Source of the DNA: Jeotgalibacillus aurantiacus
Lineage (GTDB): Bacteria; Bacillota; Bacilli; Bacillales; Jeotgalibacillaceae
DNA length: 64,000 nucleotides
Assembly (NCBI RefSeq): GCF_020595125.1
Contig: NZ_JACNMS010000001.1
Span: 1-64,000 of the forward strand
Direction: 5' to 3'
Below, piece by piece: positions 1 through 8,148 of the stretch (within the stretch, counting starts at the first letter, position 1; each line of letters starts with the position of its first letter). Both the position numbers and the translations under genes were made by a program. The notes beneath the pieces are model-generated. The model saw only the letters and a program-made list of their open reading frames with translations. It was not told where the DNA came from and did no database searches.

Positions 1-560
1 CCATCACATCTGGCAATTAGAAATAACCTTTTCCGAGTGGTAGGCGCGCCAAAGTCACAGGCCCGAAGTTCTTTCCAGGCGATTTCATATCCGTGTTTCC
101 TAAACTGTTTCACGAATGATTTGAATGTGTATCCTTTTCGATCTGGATCTGGCTTACCATCTTTAAGTGGTCCCCACGTTTTAAACTCTTCTACGTTTTC
201 CAAAATGATGACTCTTGGCTTGACGGTGGCCGCCCACCTGAGCGCCACCCAAGCAAGCCCTCTGATTGTCTTATCAACAGGCTTTCCGCCCTTCGCTTTA
301 GAAAAGTGTTTGCAATCAGGAGAGAGCCAGCACAAGCCGACCTTCCTCCCCTTCACCACCTCAACTGGATCAACATCCCATACTGACTCACAATAATGTT
401 CGGTATGCGGGTGATTAGCCTTGTGCATGGCAATGGCGGCCGGATCGTGATTAATTGCTACATCGACATTTAACCCTGTAGCCATCTCAATCCCCGTACT
501 GGCACCGCCACCTCCTGCAAAGTTGTCTACTATGATTTCTCTAAATAAATCCAACTGCAT
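1..560 (-). CDS. DNA (cytosine-5)-methyltransferase, 3' end beyond window
   Basis: Transfers a methyl group from SAM to C5 of cytosine in DNA; in a phage this usually protects against host restriction. I read it from the ATG at 560, preceded by a GAGGAG ribosome site, and 186 residues are visible. Motif I is FAGGGGAST (about residues 14-22). The catalytic loop is SPDCKHFS with Cys83, a phage-type variant of the usual PCQ motif. ENV at 121-123 is motif VI and GAPTTRKRLFLIA (about 171-183) is motif VIII. The target-recognition domain and C-terminus are cut off by the window edge. Two further adenine methyltransferases lie downstream in the same prophage. Confidence 0.9.
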   Translation of the reverse strand, partial: MQLDLFREIIVDNFAGGGGASTGIEMATGLNVDVAINHDPAAIAMHKANHPHTEHYCESVWDVDPVEVVKGRKVGLCWLSPDCKHFSKAKGGKPVDKTIRGLAWVALRWAATVKPRVIILENVEEFKTWGPLKDGKPDPDRKGYTFKSFVKQFRKHGYEIAWKELRACDFGAPTTRKRLFLIARCD

Positions 561-603
561 GTATCAGGCTCCTCTCTTCGACGTGGAATGTTCGGAATGC
601 GAT

Positions 604-789
604 TTATTTAGGCTCAATAACTAAAGAAAAATTTCTAAAGTTGTTTTCTTTTATTGTCTTATCAGCAAAGCTCTTAGCCTGTGATTTACTCTTAAATTCC
701 TTTGCGCTTCCTCTGACAAGCGTACGTCCTGGATCACCCTCCCAAGGTGCAATCCAGCAATCTGAATTAGCAAATTTCAAAATGAACAT
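604..789 (-). CDS. Small hypothetical phage protein
   Basis: A 61-residue protein with a clear AAAGGAGAG ribosome site upstream of its ATG, lying between the two methyltransferase genes. I do not recognise a domain. It has an aromatic N-terminal half (CWIAPW near residues 11-16) and a lysine-rich middle. Its position and orientation suggest expression with the early prophage genes. Function unknown. Confidence 0.6.
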   Translation of the reverse strand: MFILKFANSDCWIAPWEGDPGRTLVRGSAKEFKSKSQAKSFADKTIKENNFRNFSLVIEPK

Positions 790-836
790 ATTTTCAACTC
801 TCCTTTATTTCGCTTGTTTTTCGGAATGTGCAGCCA

Positions 837-1646
837 TCAGAATAGTGACAGCTGCTTGGTTTCAAAATTCATGATTAATAGTTCCTCGGCCGGACCGCCT
901 ACATTTTGACCGCCAACCGCTTGCTTGAATGCACCATGCCTTTCAATGTTCCAGGTTCCATATAGTTCATCGATCAGTGGATCGTCATAGTATGAAATGA
1001 TGACTTTCCCTGAAACCTTCGATAGCAGCATTGCCAAGTCCCGATGATCGCTTAATGTAAATCCGCCGGCATAAAACTTCTCCCGGCCAATGTATGGAGG
1101 ATCAATATAAAACAACGCTTCAGGTGAATCATATTTTTCAATTATTGTTCTGAAGTCTGTGCGCTCGATCATGACACCCTGCATTCTCTTAGCGAAAGAC
1201 CTGATCTTTTCGCAGGCATTCACGTATCCCATTGCCGGGTTTTGACTCGAGCTGGTACTGTGTCGCCATCCCGTCTTTGGCACTTCCTCTGAATTGCCTT
1301 TAGAAATAGCTGAGCGATTTAAATAAAAGAATCTGACCGCTTGCTCAAGAGGATCTCGAGGCATTTCTTCACGCCGGTACTTGTCATATAGCTCCCGGCT
1401 ATACGGAAGCGCAGCCACTTTCTGAATTAATGCTTCAGTGTTTTCGATAGACTGTAAGATGAAATTGACCACGATACCGTCAATGTCGTTATACACTTCA
1501 TGATTCGTTCTGCTCTTTTGCGAGATCACATGAGCAGCCCCACCAAACGGCTCAATATAAACCTTGTGTGCTGGCATTTTGCTGATGATATATTCAGCCT
1601 GCTTACCTTTTCCACCGAACCAGATCAATGGTGATACAGTTGCCAT
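837..1646 (-). CDS. DNA adenine methylase, D12 class
   Basis: SAM-dependent N6-adenine methyltransferase of the Dam/D12 family, 269 residues, full length for the family. The N-terminal WFGGKGKQ (residues 9-16) and IEPFGGAAHV (31-40) form the SAM-binding part. The catalytic DPPY motif is at 182-185 inside YIDPPYIG. The start is the ATG at 1646, 8-10 bases after a GGGAGGAGGG ribosome site. It is not a close copy of the second D12 enzyme at 4116-4916: both share the motif order but differ through most of the sequence. In phages such enzymes usually mask restriction sites; the recognition sequence cannot be read from the protein. Confidence 0.9.
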   Translation of the reverse strand: MATVSPLIWFGGKGKQAEYIISKMPAHKVYIEPFGGAAHVISQKSRTNHEVYNDIDGIVVNFILQSIENTEALIQKVAALPYSRELYDKYRREEMPRDPLEQAVRFFYLNRSAISKGNSEEVPKTGWRHSTSSSQNPAMGYVNACEKIRSFAKRMQGVMIERTDFRTIIEKYDSPEALFYIDPPYIGREKFYAGGFTLSDHRDLAMLLSKVSGKVIISYYDDPLIDELYGTWNIERHGAFKQAVGGQNVGGPAEELLIMNFETKQLSLF

Positions 1647-1704
1647 TCCGGATCCCTCCTCCCTTCGACGTTTCTTGTGTCAGATACTCTATTACTTAAA
1701 ACTA

Positions 1705-2250
1705 CTACCTTACATACTCCACGAACTCATTTCCTCTTTCTGAAAACTCTCTTACCATGCTGCAAACTAATCCAAATGACATTCCTGAGTGATCTTGACT
1801 TTCGATTTTCTCCTTTGCTTCGTCAAGCGTACCATGATTATTTAAGATACTAACTATATCCAAGCAAGCTCCTAATTCCATACCTCGATATAAGTCGTTT
1901 AATCTAATAGGAACAATTTGATCCCAGTAGTCCCAGTTATCAGAGGATAAAACTTCCCTTCCTTTTTTCATCCAAATTGCTGATAGTTCAGGGATTTTTT
2001 CTTTATGTTCTTTCTCCTGTCTTTCACGATCTTGTTTCCACTCTTCTTGTGCTCTGTCAAACTCTGCTTTACTCTTACCAGTTATTTCTTTGTAGGCTGA
2101 ATCCATCGTTACTGTATCTGAATATAATGTAACACCGTTGAAATCACCGGATACTAATCTACCTCTATCTCTGTAACTAAGCAATTCATTTACAGCTTTT
2201 TCAATAGTGTATCCTAAGAAAAGTTCAACCTGCTCATAATTTTTATCCAT
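1705..2250 (-). CDS. Hypothetical phage protein, 181 aa
   Basis: Unrecognised. An acidic and lysine-rich soluble protein with a strong AGGAGG ribosome site before the ATG. The region around residues 75-115 (DRAQEEWKQDRERQEKE) is predicted by eye to be a charged helix, possibly coiled coil. No membrane segment or metal-binding motif is visible. It sits in the methyltransferase part of the early region, well separated from its neighbours (about 145 bp below, 60 bp above). Confidence 0.6.
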   Translation of the reverse strand: MDKNYEQVELFLGYTIEKAVNELLSYRDRGRLVSGDFNGVTLYSDTVTMDSAYKEITGKSKAEFDRAQEEWKQDRERQEKEHKEKIPELSAIWMKKGREVLSSDNWDYWDQIVPIRLNDLYRGMELGACLDIVSILNNHGTLDEAKEKIESQDHSGMSFGLVCSMVREFSERGNEFVEYVR

Positions 2251-2394
2251 AGTACAACCTCCTAATTTTATTTTGTATTCTGAGATTTATTATCCTAAGT
2301 GAATAACTTGGGCATCTTCATTTAGAAAGCCCTCTGCTTTGATCCAGTTCTCATTCTGCCAAGGCGCATTCTGTTCGGGATGTTTATTGAAACA

Positions 2395-2631
2395 TTATAT
2401 GATTGGTTCTCTTTCATCCATTGCCTTTTGTAGTCCAGTAGATTCGAGTGAGATTCCGTTCTCTTCAAGCTTTTCTGTCAGCTGCTGAACACCATCTGAC
2501 AAAGCGTTAATGTGTTCTTGATTTTTAGCACTTGCTAACATTCCCCAATCTCCACCTGATAGAAATCCTTCTGCATCACCTAGCATCATAACCAAAGCCA
2601 TTTGCATTTTCTTATTCAAATATATTTGCAC
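2395..2631 (-). CDS. Hypothetical phage protein with GTG start
   Basis: Unrecognised 78-residue protein. A longer frame opens at a TTG at 2691, but that start lies inside the upstream zinc-ribbon gene and has no ribosome site. AAAGGGGAG sits 7-8 bases before the GTG at 2631, so I choose this start (VQIYLNKK). The frame after its TAA stop stays open for another 35 codons without a start codon. Confidence 0.55.
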   Translation of the reverse strand: MQIYLNKKMQMALVMMLGDAEGFLSGGDWGMLASAKNQEHINALSDGVQQLTEKLEENGISLESTGLQKAMDEREPII

Positions 2632-2662
2632 GAGATCACTCCCCTTTACGACACATCTTGTA

Positions 2663-2851
2663 TCAGATCCGCTGTAATCCTTTTTGCTCAAGAGCGGCTT
2701 TCCACTTAAAGTCGATCAGTTCCCTTTCCACGTTATAAACCATCGATCCCTTAGAGCGGCAGCCGCTGCATCTGTACTTTATCTTCGTGTAGTAAGTTCT
2801 TTTAATGTCGTCTACCTTTGTCATGTCACATTGACAGTCGATACATTTCAT
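2663..2851 (-). CDS. Small zinc-ribbon protein
   Basis: A 62-residue protein. Two CxxC pairs, CIDCQC (residues 3-8) and CSGC (28-31), make a typical four-cysteine zinc ribbon, followed by a helical tail. AGGAAAG precedes the ATG. Small zinc-ribbon proteins are common in phage early regions, but their roles are mostly unknown. The fold is inferred from the cysteine spacing only. Confidence 0.6.
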   Translation of the reverse strand: MKCIDCQCDMTKVDDIKRTYYTKIKYRCSGCRSKGSMVYNVERELIDFKWKAALEQKGLQRI

Positions 2852-2942
2852 TTTTCACTTTCCTGCTTTCTCTATATAAAGAATTTATTCCCTTAAAAAC
2901 TTATAAGAGAGAGGCGCAACCACTGCGCCCCGCTCCATGTAA

Positions 2943-3650
2943 TCATGAAATGATCATGACTCCACCATCATCCATTGTCCCTTTGAGCTCTTCCTCCAGG
3001 TATTCACGGATGTTCTTCATGGCTTCGTGTTTCCATGCCCCGCCATCAGCTTCAAAAAGTGCGCACGTTGGGCCATCCTTCATGCGAAAGATAAACTTGC
3101 TCTCTGGCTGCTCGATTTCCACAAATGTCCGGCGAGGTGCGAGGGTGATCGGGTTAGGCACTTTTACATTTTCAACCGTTGAAACGCCTGTCTTTGCTAC
3201 AACGCTTTGACTTACACCGTCATCCCCGACCGTCTTGACCGCCTCCTGCTTGATATTGCCGACCACCTTTAAAGCAAGGTCCCGCTCTTCGTTTTGTACA
3301 AAGCAAGACTGCAGCTTAATGTTGAATGTCTCAGAGTCATAAAAGCGATCAAACGTAAATTCAGGCAGCCATGCTACAGAGCTGATGAGCACTTCACGTT
3401 CACGGTCATCGTTCAGTTGCTTCAGGATCTCCACTTCCTCTGGGTTTTTAATATGGATGATTAGGTTAGACTCTCTGTCCACATTCTCGTCAATATAGTC
3501 GACGACCCCTTTTAACGTATTGATCACAAGCGGAGCGGCTTTCGGGCGTTTAATCAGATGCATACGCTCCGTTGAGTAAACCTGTCCATTATGTTCCGAT
3601 ACCTTGTGGCCTGCCTTGCTGATAATAAACTCCATTGCTTCTTTTAACAT
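2943..3650 (-). CDS. Conserved phage early protein (DUF2303-like?)
   Basis: A 235-residue soluble protein beginning MLKEAMEFIISKAG. The overall form, a central DREREVLISSVAWLPEF stretch and a charged C-terminus, reminds me of the phage YfdQ/DUF2303 family, but I cannot confirm this without a profile search. It lies directly downstream of the 138-aa gene, and the pair is probably co-transcribed between the RecU/methylase genes and the small zinc-ribbon gene. A recombination-associated role is possible from position but not shown. Confidence 0.6.
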   Translation of the reverse strand: MLKEAMEFIISKAGHKVSEHNGQVYSTERMHLIKRPKAAPLVINTLKGVVDYIDENVDRESNLIIHIKNPEEVEILKQLNDDREREVLISSVAWLPEFTFDRFYDSETFNIKLQSCFVQNEERDLALKVVGNIKQEAVKTVGDDGVSQSVVAKTGVSTVENVKVPNPITLAPRRTFVEIEQPESKFIFRMKDGPTCALFEADGGAWKHEAMKNIREYLEEELKGTMDDGGVMIIS

Positions 3651-3678
3651 TTTTCATTCCTCCAGTAGGGTTATAGTT

Positions 3679-4095
3679 TTATTTTGATTGCTTTTTCTGA
3701 GCGCGGAAGTCAACAACATTCTCTTCCTGCGGTTCTTCATACCCTTGAATCACATTGCCTTTATCGTCAGCCAGGTCACCAGCATCATTGAAGTATGTCT
3801 GCCCTTTAATACCGGACTTGAGCTCTGCGCCGATGACTTTACCTTTATCATGTCCGAGGATCAGCGTGGATCCGACTGACTTGGCAGGAGCCAGCTTGCT
3901 TTTGACCTGTACATCCGTACTCACAAGTTCGCGTTTCTCATCGGCCGTCATAGACAGCGTGAGTGTGACAGTCCGCTTGGCTTTATGATCTGTATTTGGA
4001 TCATCGATATTTTCAAGGACCCTCTGAATCTCTCTGTTTAGCTTTTCAGCCGCCGCGCCATCCGCGAAAGAATTAAAATCGATTTTTGTACTCAT
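3679..4095 (-). CDS. Hypothetical phage protein, 138 aa
   Basis: Unrecognised. Starts at ATG 4095 behind an AGGAGGC ribosome site. The N-terminal 40 residues are acidic and helical, the middle (KRTVTLTLSMTADEKRELV) looks like beta strands, and the tail EEPQEENVVDFRAQKKQSK is low-complexity and probably disordered. It is only 28 bp from the next gene, so the two are probably translated from one message. Confidence 0.6.
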   Translation of the reverse strand: MSTKIDFNSFADGAAAEKLNREIQRVLENIDDPNTDHKAKRTVTLTLSMTADEKRELVSTDVQVKSKLAPAKSVGSTLILGHDKGKVIGAELKSGIKGQTYFNDAGDLADDKGNVIQGYEEPQEENVVDFRAQKKQSK

Positions 4096-4115
4096 TATTC
4101 AGCCTCCTAAATGAT

Positions 4116-4916
4116 TCACATTTGAAATAAATTAATTCTCTTTAATTGATTAGCAGCAATCGGATTGATCCATAATGATTCTTTTTTCTTTGCACCTGCT
4201 TCTGCAGATACGATCCTCTCCTCAAGGTGCCACTCACTTAAGTACCTTGCGTAAAGATCATTTTCATAGCCTGATAGAATCACCGGACCTTGATGGTCGA
4301 GTAACACTTCAATTAAGGCTGCATGTCCAGACTCATCCATTTCATGTGCGTAATGACGGTTCGTTCGTGTAGACCGCACGTATGGTGGATCAGCATAAAT
4401 CAATACATTTTCTCGGTTATAGCGTTGAATTAAATCGAGCGCATCCTGATTTTCGATCTGAGCATCTTTTAACCTGTCAGTGATGGTCATAATGTTTCCA
4501 GGTAAGGAAGACCATTGTTTAGCGTTATTTGGGCTATTCGGCGATATCGAAGAGCGCCACCCTGTTATGTCTGAAGTTTTAGCGCCAATGGCCATCCAGC
4601 ACCTAACTAGGAATCGTCGAGCATCTTCTAGTGGATCCGGATTTGTTTCATAACTGCCTTTATATTCTTCACGGGAGAGCGGAGTGTAACTTATTAATCT
4701 GGCAAGCTCTTCAGGATGATCACGAATGACTTTGAATAAATTCACGATTCTACTATCAAGATCATTAATTGTTTCAATCTTCACTGGTTGCTTATTAAAG
4801 AAGACCGCTCCGGATCCAAAGAAAGGTTCGAGATACACTTCATGATCTGGCATATGATCAATAATCCAATTGGCCATGCTCCATTTGCTTCCTGGATAAT
4901 TCAAGATCCGTTTCAT
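4116..4916 (-). CDS. Second DNA adenine methylase, D12 class
   Basis: N6-adenine methyltransferase, 266 residues. ILNYPGSKW (4-12) and YLEPFFGSGAVFF (28-40) form the SAM pocket, and the catalytic DPPY is at 176-179 inside LIYADPPYV. A longer frame starts at 4946, but GGGAGGCGAGAG lies just before the ATG at 4916, and that ATG overlaps the stop of the upstream RecU-like gene as ATGA, so this start is preferred. It is the third methyltransferase within 5 kb of this prophage. Confidence 0.9.
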   Translation of the reverse strand: MKRILNYPGSKWSMANWIIDHMPDHEVYLEPFFGSGAVFFNKQPVKIETINDLDSRIVNLFKVIRDHPEELARLISYTPLSREEYKGSYETNPDPLEDARRFLVRCWMAIGAKTSDITGWRSSISPNSPNNAKQWSSLPGNIMTITDRLKDAQIENQDALDLIQRYNRENVLIYADPPYVRSTRTNRHYAHEMDESGHAALIEVLLDHQGPVILSGYENDLYARYLSEWHLEERIVSAEAGAKKKESLWINPIAANQLKRINLFQM

Positions 4917-5434
4917 TCTCTCGCCTCCCATGCAGTTGATAACCAATCCAGTGTGATCTTATCTCCAGACTTGATCAGGTGCCCCCACTCTTGAATGACT
5001 TTATAAGGAATGCTCTTGACCCCTGAGACAGCCGCTTCATTCAGCGATGTCTGCAATGCTTTGTAAGGGAACAGGTACACTTCTTTTAGGGCTGAAAAAT
5101 AAATGATCAGGAAGCTCATTCCACCCTGTTTGTCCCACTCACTCAGATACTTGATCTGATGAGCTTTGATGTTTTTGAGCGGGAAGCTAGTCTTGCTGTT
5201 GGTTTCTTTAGCGTCGAAGCATACCGGCAACTGATCGATTAAGCCGATATAATCCGGTGCGCCTTTTTCCTTGTAAAACCCGCTCAAGATTCGTTTTCCG
5301 TCTACCCGGGTCACCTTAACCTCTGGGTGCTGCCGGATCACGATTGCCTGCCCGCGCTGGTGATACATGGCGTTTGCGTGGTCAATGTATAACTCAAGCG
5401 TCTTCCCTCTGTTCGAGTGACTCCATGATTTCAT
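4913..5434 (-). CDS. RecU-like Holliday junction resolvase
   Basis: Probable phage homologue of RecU, a PD-(D/E)XK-type nuclease that cuts Holliday junctions. GAPDYIGLID (58-67), FDAKET (73-78) and TSFPLKNIKAHQIKYL (82-97), followed by GGMSFLIIYF, match the RecU core, with Asp61, Asp74 and Lys76 as likely metal/catalytic residues. The start at 5434 follows AAGGTGAG; the open frame runs back to 5509 without a ribosome site. It overlaps the 3' end of the upstream gene by 41 bases and ends ATGA into the methylase. Length 173 residues, close to RecU. Confidence 0.8.
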   Translation of the reverse strand: MKSWSHSNRGKTLELYIDHANAMYHQRGQAIVIRQHPEVKVTRVDGKRILSGFYKEKGAPDYIGLIDQLPVCFDAKETNSKTSFPLKNIKAHQIKYLSEWDKQGGMSFLIIYFSALKEVYLFPYKALQTSLNEAAVSGVKSIPYKVIQEWGHLIKSGDKITLDWLSTAWEARE

Positions 5435-5681
5435 TGGTCTCACCTTCTCCCTTGAACATGTCATATAAAATCCACTCCGGATCCTTTCTTCGGAAGTGCT
5501 TATATTCAATCACCATTTCAGCCATCAAATTAATGTGACCTGGTAACAGATATTTTTTTAATGCTGTTTCAGATTGATTCGGTTTTACCCACTTTCGGTC
5601 ATTCATGACAAAATCAATCATGAGCGCGATGCTCTTCACGTCATTTTTCATAGCCCTTTGAAACAGTTGGTTAATTTGCAT
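5394..5681 (-). CDS. Hypothetical phage protein in replication operon
   Basis: Unrecognised 95-residue helical protein (MQINQLFQRAMKND), starting inside the last codons of the DnaB helicase gene and overlapping the RecU-like gene. The overlaps on both sides suggest translational coupling in a replication/recombination operon. No motif recognised. Confidence 0.6.
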   Translation of the reverse strand: MQINQLFQRAMKNDVKSIALMIDFVMNDRKWVKPNQSETALKKYLLPGHINLMAEMVIEYKHFRRKDPEWILYDMFKGEGETNEIMESLEQREDA

Positions 5682-7011
5682 GTTCTAATCTTCTTTCGAG
5701 TGTCTGGAACTTATTGATTTCTTTTCTGAAAGCCAGACAGACGGTGCCGACCGGTCCATTACGCTGTTTGCCGATGATCAGCTCCACAACGCCCTGTGAT
5801 TCGCTGTCAGCATTGTAATAGTCATCCCGGTAAAGGAACGCCACATTGTCAGCATTCTGCTCCGTTTCGCCGGAGTCCCGGAGATCACTCATCATCGGAC
5901 GCTTATCCTGTCTTGATTCCACAGCGCGGGATAACTGCGATAACAACACAATTGGGATGTCCAGTTCTTTCGCAATCATTTTCAAGTCCCGGGTAATCGT
6001 CCCGACTTCAGCGTTTCGATTCGGTTCCTTTTTATCTGACTTCATCAGCTGCAGGTGATCGATGATGACCACAATATCGCGGCCCGAGTGCTCACGTTTC
6101 AGTGCCTTAACATCGGATCGGATGTAAGATGGTGTACAGTGCGATAGGTCGTGGTAATACATATCTTTGCTTGCAAGCTCACCCATCGCGTGACTAAGTC
6201 GTTTCCACTCATCGTCATTGATATGACCCGCTCTCAATCTCTGGGCATCAATCCGGCCAGTAGAGGTAATCTGTCTTTCTACCAGGCTTTCATTTTTTGT
6301 CTCGAGTGAATAAACAACAGGGATGGCTTGATTGCAATTTGTGATTCCCAACCCCATATTCAGCGCAAAAGCTGTTTTCCCCATCGATGGACGAGCAGCA
6401 ATAATCGTTAACTCTGAGTTATGCAGTCCGTTTAAGATACGGTCTACGTCCGTAAAGCCTGTCCGGATCCCCGTGACTTCCTCTAAACGATTGGAGCGGG
6501 ATTCGATGTTGTCAAAGACCTTTAACAGCACATCTTTAATCGACTCACGCTTATTGTCTTTATTCGACTCAATGTCCGTTAGCCGGCTGGTGATCTCCTG
6601 TACCTCTGATAAATCCCTTTGTTCAAGTGCCACTCGCCGGAGTTGATCGGCAGCCTGAATCAGCTGTCTATACTGAAATTTCTCCCGGACCAGCTTTTCT
6701 TTGAACTTCAGGTTCTCGATTGATGTGGTAGGGTTAAAATACATGAGCTCTGTCAGCCCTGATACCTTTCCAACAGATTCAAGCTTCCCTTCACGAGATA
6801 GCCTGTCAGCGACCGTTGAAAGATCAATCGGCTGATTATCTTCTCTCATTGCCGTCATCGTATGTAACAGCACGCGAACCCTCGTTTGATAAATGTGTTC
6901 TGCTTTGATCTCCAGTTCATCCAGAAGCCGCGGATCCTGCAGGCAGGCACTAATCAGATCGTCTTCCGCTTCCTTGCTGTAAAGTTCCAAACCCTCTGCG
7001 TATGTTGTCAT
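5671..7011 (-). CDS. dnaB: Replicative DNA helicase, DnaB family
   Basis: Hexameric 5'-3' helicase that unwinds phage DNA at the replication fork. The N-terminal helical domain (about 1-150) is followed by a RecA-like motor with Walker A ARPSMGKT (206-213) and Walker B IVVIIDHLQLM (about 313-323). LSRAVESR and RDSGETEQNAD further on are standard DnaB motifs. Its 446 residues are full length for the family. It overlaps the loader gene upstream by 4 bases (ATGA), as expected for a helicase and loader made together. Confidence 0.95.
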   Translation of the reverse strand: MTTYAEGLELYSKEAEDDLISACLQDPRLLDELEIKAEHIYQTRVRVLLHTMTAMREDNQPIDLSTVADRLSREGKLESVGKVSGLTELMYFNPTTSIENLKFKEKLVREKFQYRQLIQAADQLRRVALEQRDLSEVQEITSRLTDIESNKDNKRESIKDVLLKVFDNIESRSNRLEEVTGIRTGFTDVDRILNGLHNSELTIIAARPSMGKTAFALNMGLGITNCNQAIPVVYSLETKNESLVERQITSTGRIDAQRLRAGHINDDEWKRLSHAMGELASKDMYYHDLSHCTPSYIRSDVKALKREHSGRDIVVIIDHLQLMKSDKKEPNRNAEVGTITRDLKMIAKELDIPIVLLSQLSRAVESRQDKRPMMSDLRDSGETEQNADNVAFLYRDDYYNADSESQGVVELIIGKQRNGPVGTVCLAFRKEINKFQTLERRLEHAN

Positions 7012-7355
7012 CGAATACCTAGCCCCCTTTTGATTTCCTCAAGTGCTGTTTGACGAGCCGGGTGATTACCGGTAGCTGCCTCTGAACCTTCTGCAAGTTT
7101 TTTGTTGATATACTCTTTCGTCTCCGCAAGATCAGGGACATTCAAGCTCGCTCCGGATGGTTTGACTCTAATATCAGCGATCGTCGGGGGAAAGCGGTTA
7201 TCCAACATGTAACTATCCAACGCCTGTTGTGTCGATTCAAAATCCTGATCCTTCAGCAACCGGTGCCACTGATCCAGCTTGACCTGATCCCAGCCGAATG
7301 CCGGGTACACACTGGCGATGGCATTAAAAAGGTCCAACACTTCTCTTTTAGTCAT
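7008..7355 (-). CDS. Phage helicase loader/inhibitor, G39P family
   Basis: A 115-residue protein resembling the phage SPP1 G39P family, which loads the phage DnaB-type helicase and restrains it until it reaches the initiator. The N-terminal helical part (EVLDLFNAIASVYPAF...WHRLL) and the conserved FPPTIADIR (about 55-63) fit this family, and the C-terminus is probably disordered. The gene lies between the initiator (overlap 8 bases) and the helicase (overlap 4 bases), matching the initiator-loader-helicase order of SPP1-like replication modules. Confidence 0.75.
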   Translation of the reverse strand: MTKREVLDLFNAIASVYPAFGWDQVKLDQWHRLLKDQDFESTQQALDSYMLDNRFPPTIADIRVKPSGASLNVPDLAETKEYINKKLAEGSEAATGNHPARQTALEEIKRGLGIR

Positions 7356-8148
7356 CGAGATTCAAGTCCTCCTCTCCCGGTCTTTTCTTTGGCTGAGCTC
7401 TGTACCCGGCAGCTACAGTGGAGCGGCTGTTTTTAAACTCAACATCCAAAGCCTTTACATCATCAAGCGTTTGGACATTCCGATCTGACCATTCAAGTAA
7501 AATGCTTTTGATATAGCCCCATGATCTTTTGTTAGCTTCGACCGCTCGCTTACTTGCCTCTATGACTAGCTGCGGAGTAAGATCATCACCCCAATACAAC
7601 AACTCCTGCATGATGTGAGGAGAAGCCTTTCCTATGTTTTTTTCGTAAAAAGTGAGCGGATTCAGCAATTCCTGTTTTGGTTTTTGGTGTTGGTTTTCAA
7701 CAGGCTCAGCCTGCCCATTATTATTATTAGAATCTAATGAAGTAATCTTATGGTTATTGCACAGGTCAGATTGACCCGTGGAGAGGTCATTTTGACCTGT
7801 CGATAGGTCAATTTGGTCTCTCGTAAGATCATTCAATTTTTGATAATCAATCCGGTACCATTTGGTCTTATCAATCTTCATTTTGTTGTACTGATCGGAA
7901 GTGATTAGCACACCTTTGTTTTCAAGATTCTTGATGACGCGCTTGACCGTGCTGGCAGACCAGAAAGGAAATTCCTGATGCCATTCATCGATCTTTTTAT
8001 AAACCCACTTATGACCGTCCCGCTCATTGTTGCTGTGCTGTAGCCAATAATGGAGCTGCTGTGTAAAAATGGCCTCGTTTAATCCGAGTTTTACAGCTAG
8101 GGTGGGAAGAACCTGCAGAGGTGCTTCGTAAATTAATAGTTTTGTCAT
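7348..8148 (-). CDS. Phage replication initiator / DnaD-domain replisome organizer
   Basis: A 266-residue origin-binding replisome organizer. The N-terminal ~100 residues look like a winged helix (WSASTVKRVIKNLENKGVL at about 54-72). A low-complexity linker follows, containing three heptads DLTRDQI, DLSTGQN and DLSTGQS. The C-terminal DnaD-type domain is FYEKNIGKASPHIMQELLYW...SWGYIKSILLEW. The heptads are encoded by three 21-bp DNA repeats, so the phage origin probably lies inside this gene, as in several Firmicute phages. Overlaps the antirepressor gene by 4 bases. Confidence 0.85.
   Translation of the reverse strand: MTKLLIYEAPLQVLPTLAVKLGLNEAIFTQQLHYWLQHSNNERDGHKWVYKKIDEWHQEFPFWSASTVKRVIKNLENKGVLITSDQYNKMKIDKTKWYRIDYQKLNDLTRDQIDLSTGQNDLSTGQSDLCNNHKITSLDSNNNNGQAEPVENQHQKPKQELLNPLTFYEKNIGKASPHIMQELLYWGDDLTPQLVIEASKRAVEANKRSWGYIKSILLEWSDRNVQTLDDVKALDVEFKNSRSTVAAGYRAQPKKRPGEEDLNLDD
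7761..7844. repeat. 21-bp iterons, likely prophage replication origin
   Basis: Three direct 21-bp repeats (7761-7781, 7782-7802, 7803-7823) and a weak fourth. The consensus contains AGGTCANNTTGACCT, itself an inverted repeat. They sit in the linker-coding part of the initiator gene and encode repeated heptads. Iterons within the initiator gene are typical of phage origins (lambda O, and several lactococcal and Bacillus phages). The sequence repeat is direct observation; origin function is inference. Confidence 0.7.

Noticed and set aside
37-396. 119-codon plus frame at the left edge
   Set aside because: It lies opposite the C5 methyltransferase, whose motifs are unambiguous.
5394-5509. Longer N-terminus for the RecU-like protein
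   Set aside because: The extension overlaps the upstream gene fully and lacks a ribosome site; AAGGTGAG supports the start at 5434.
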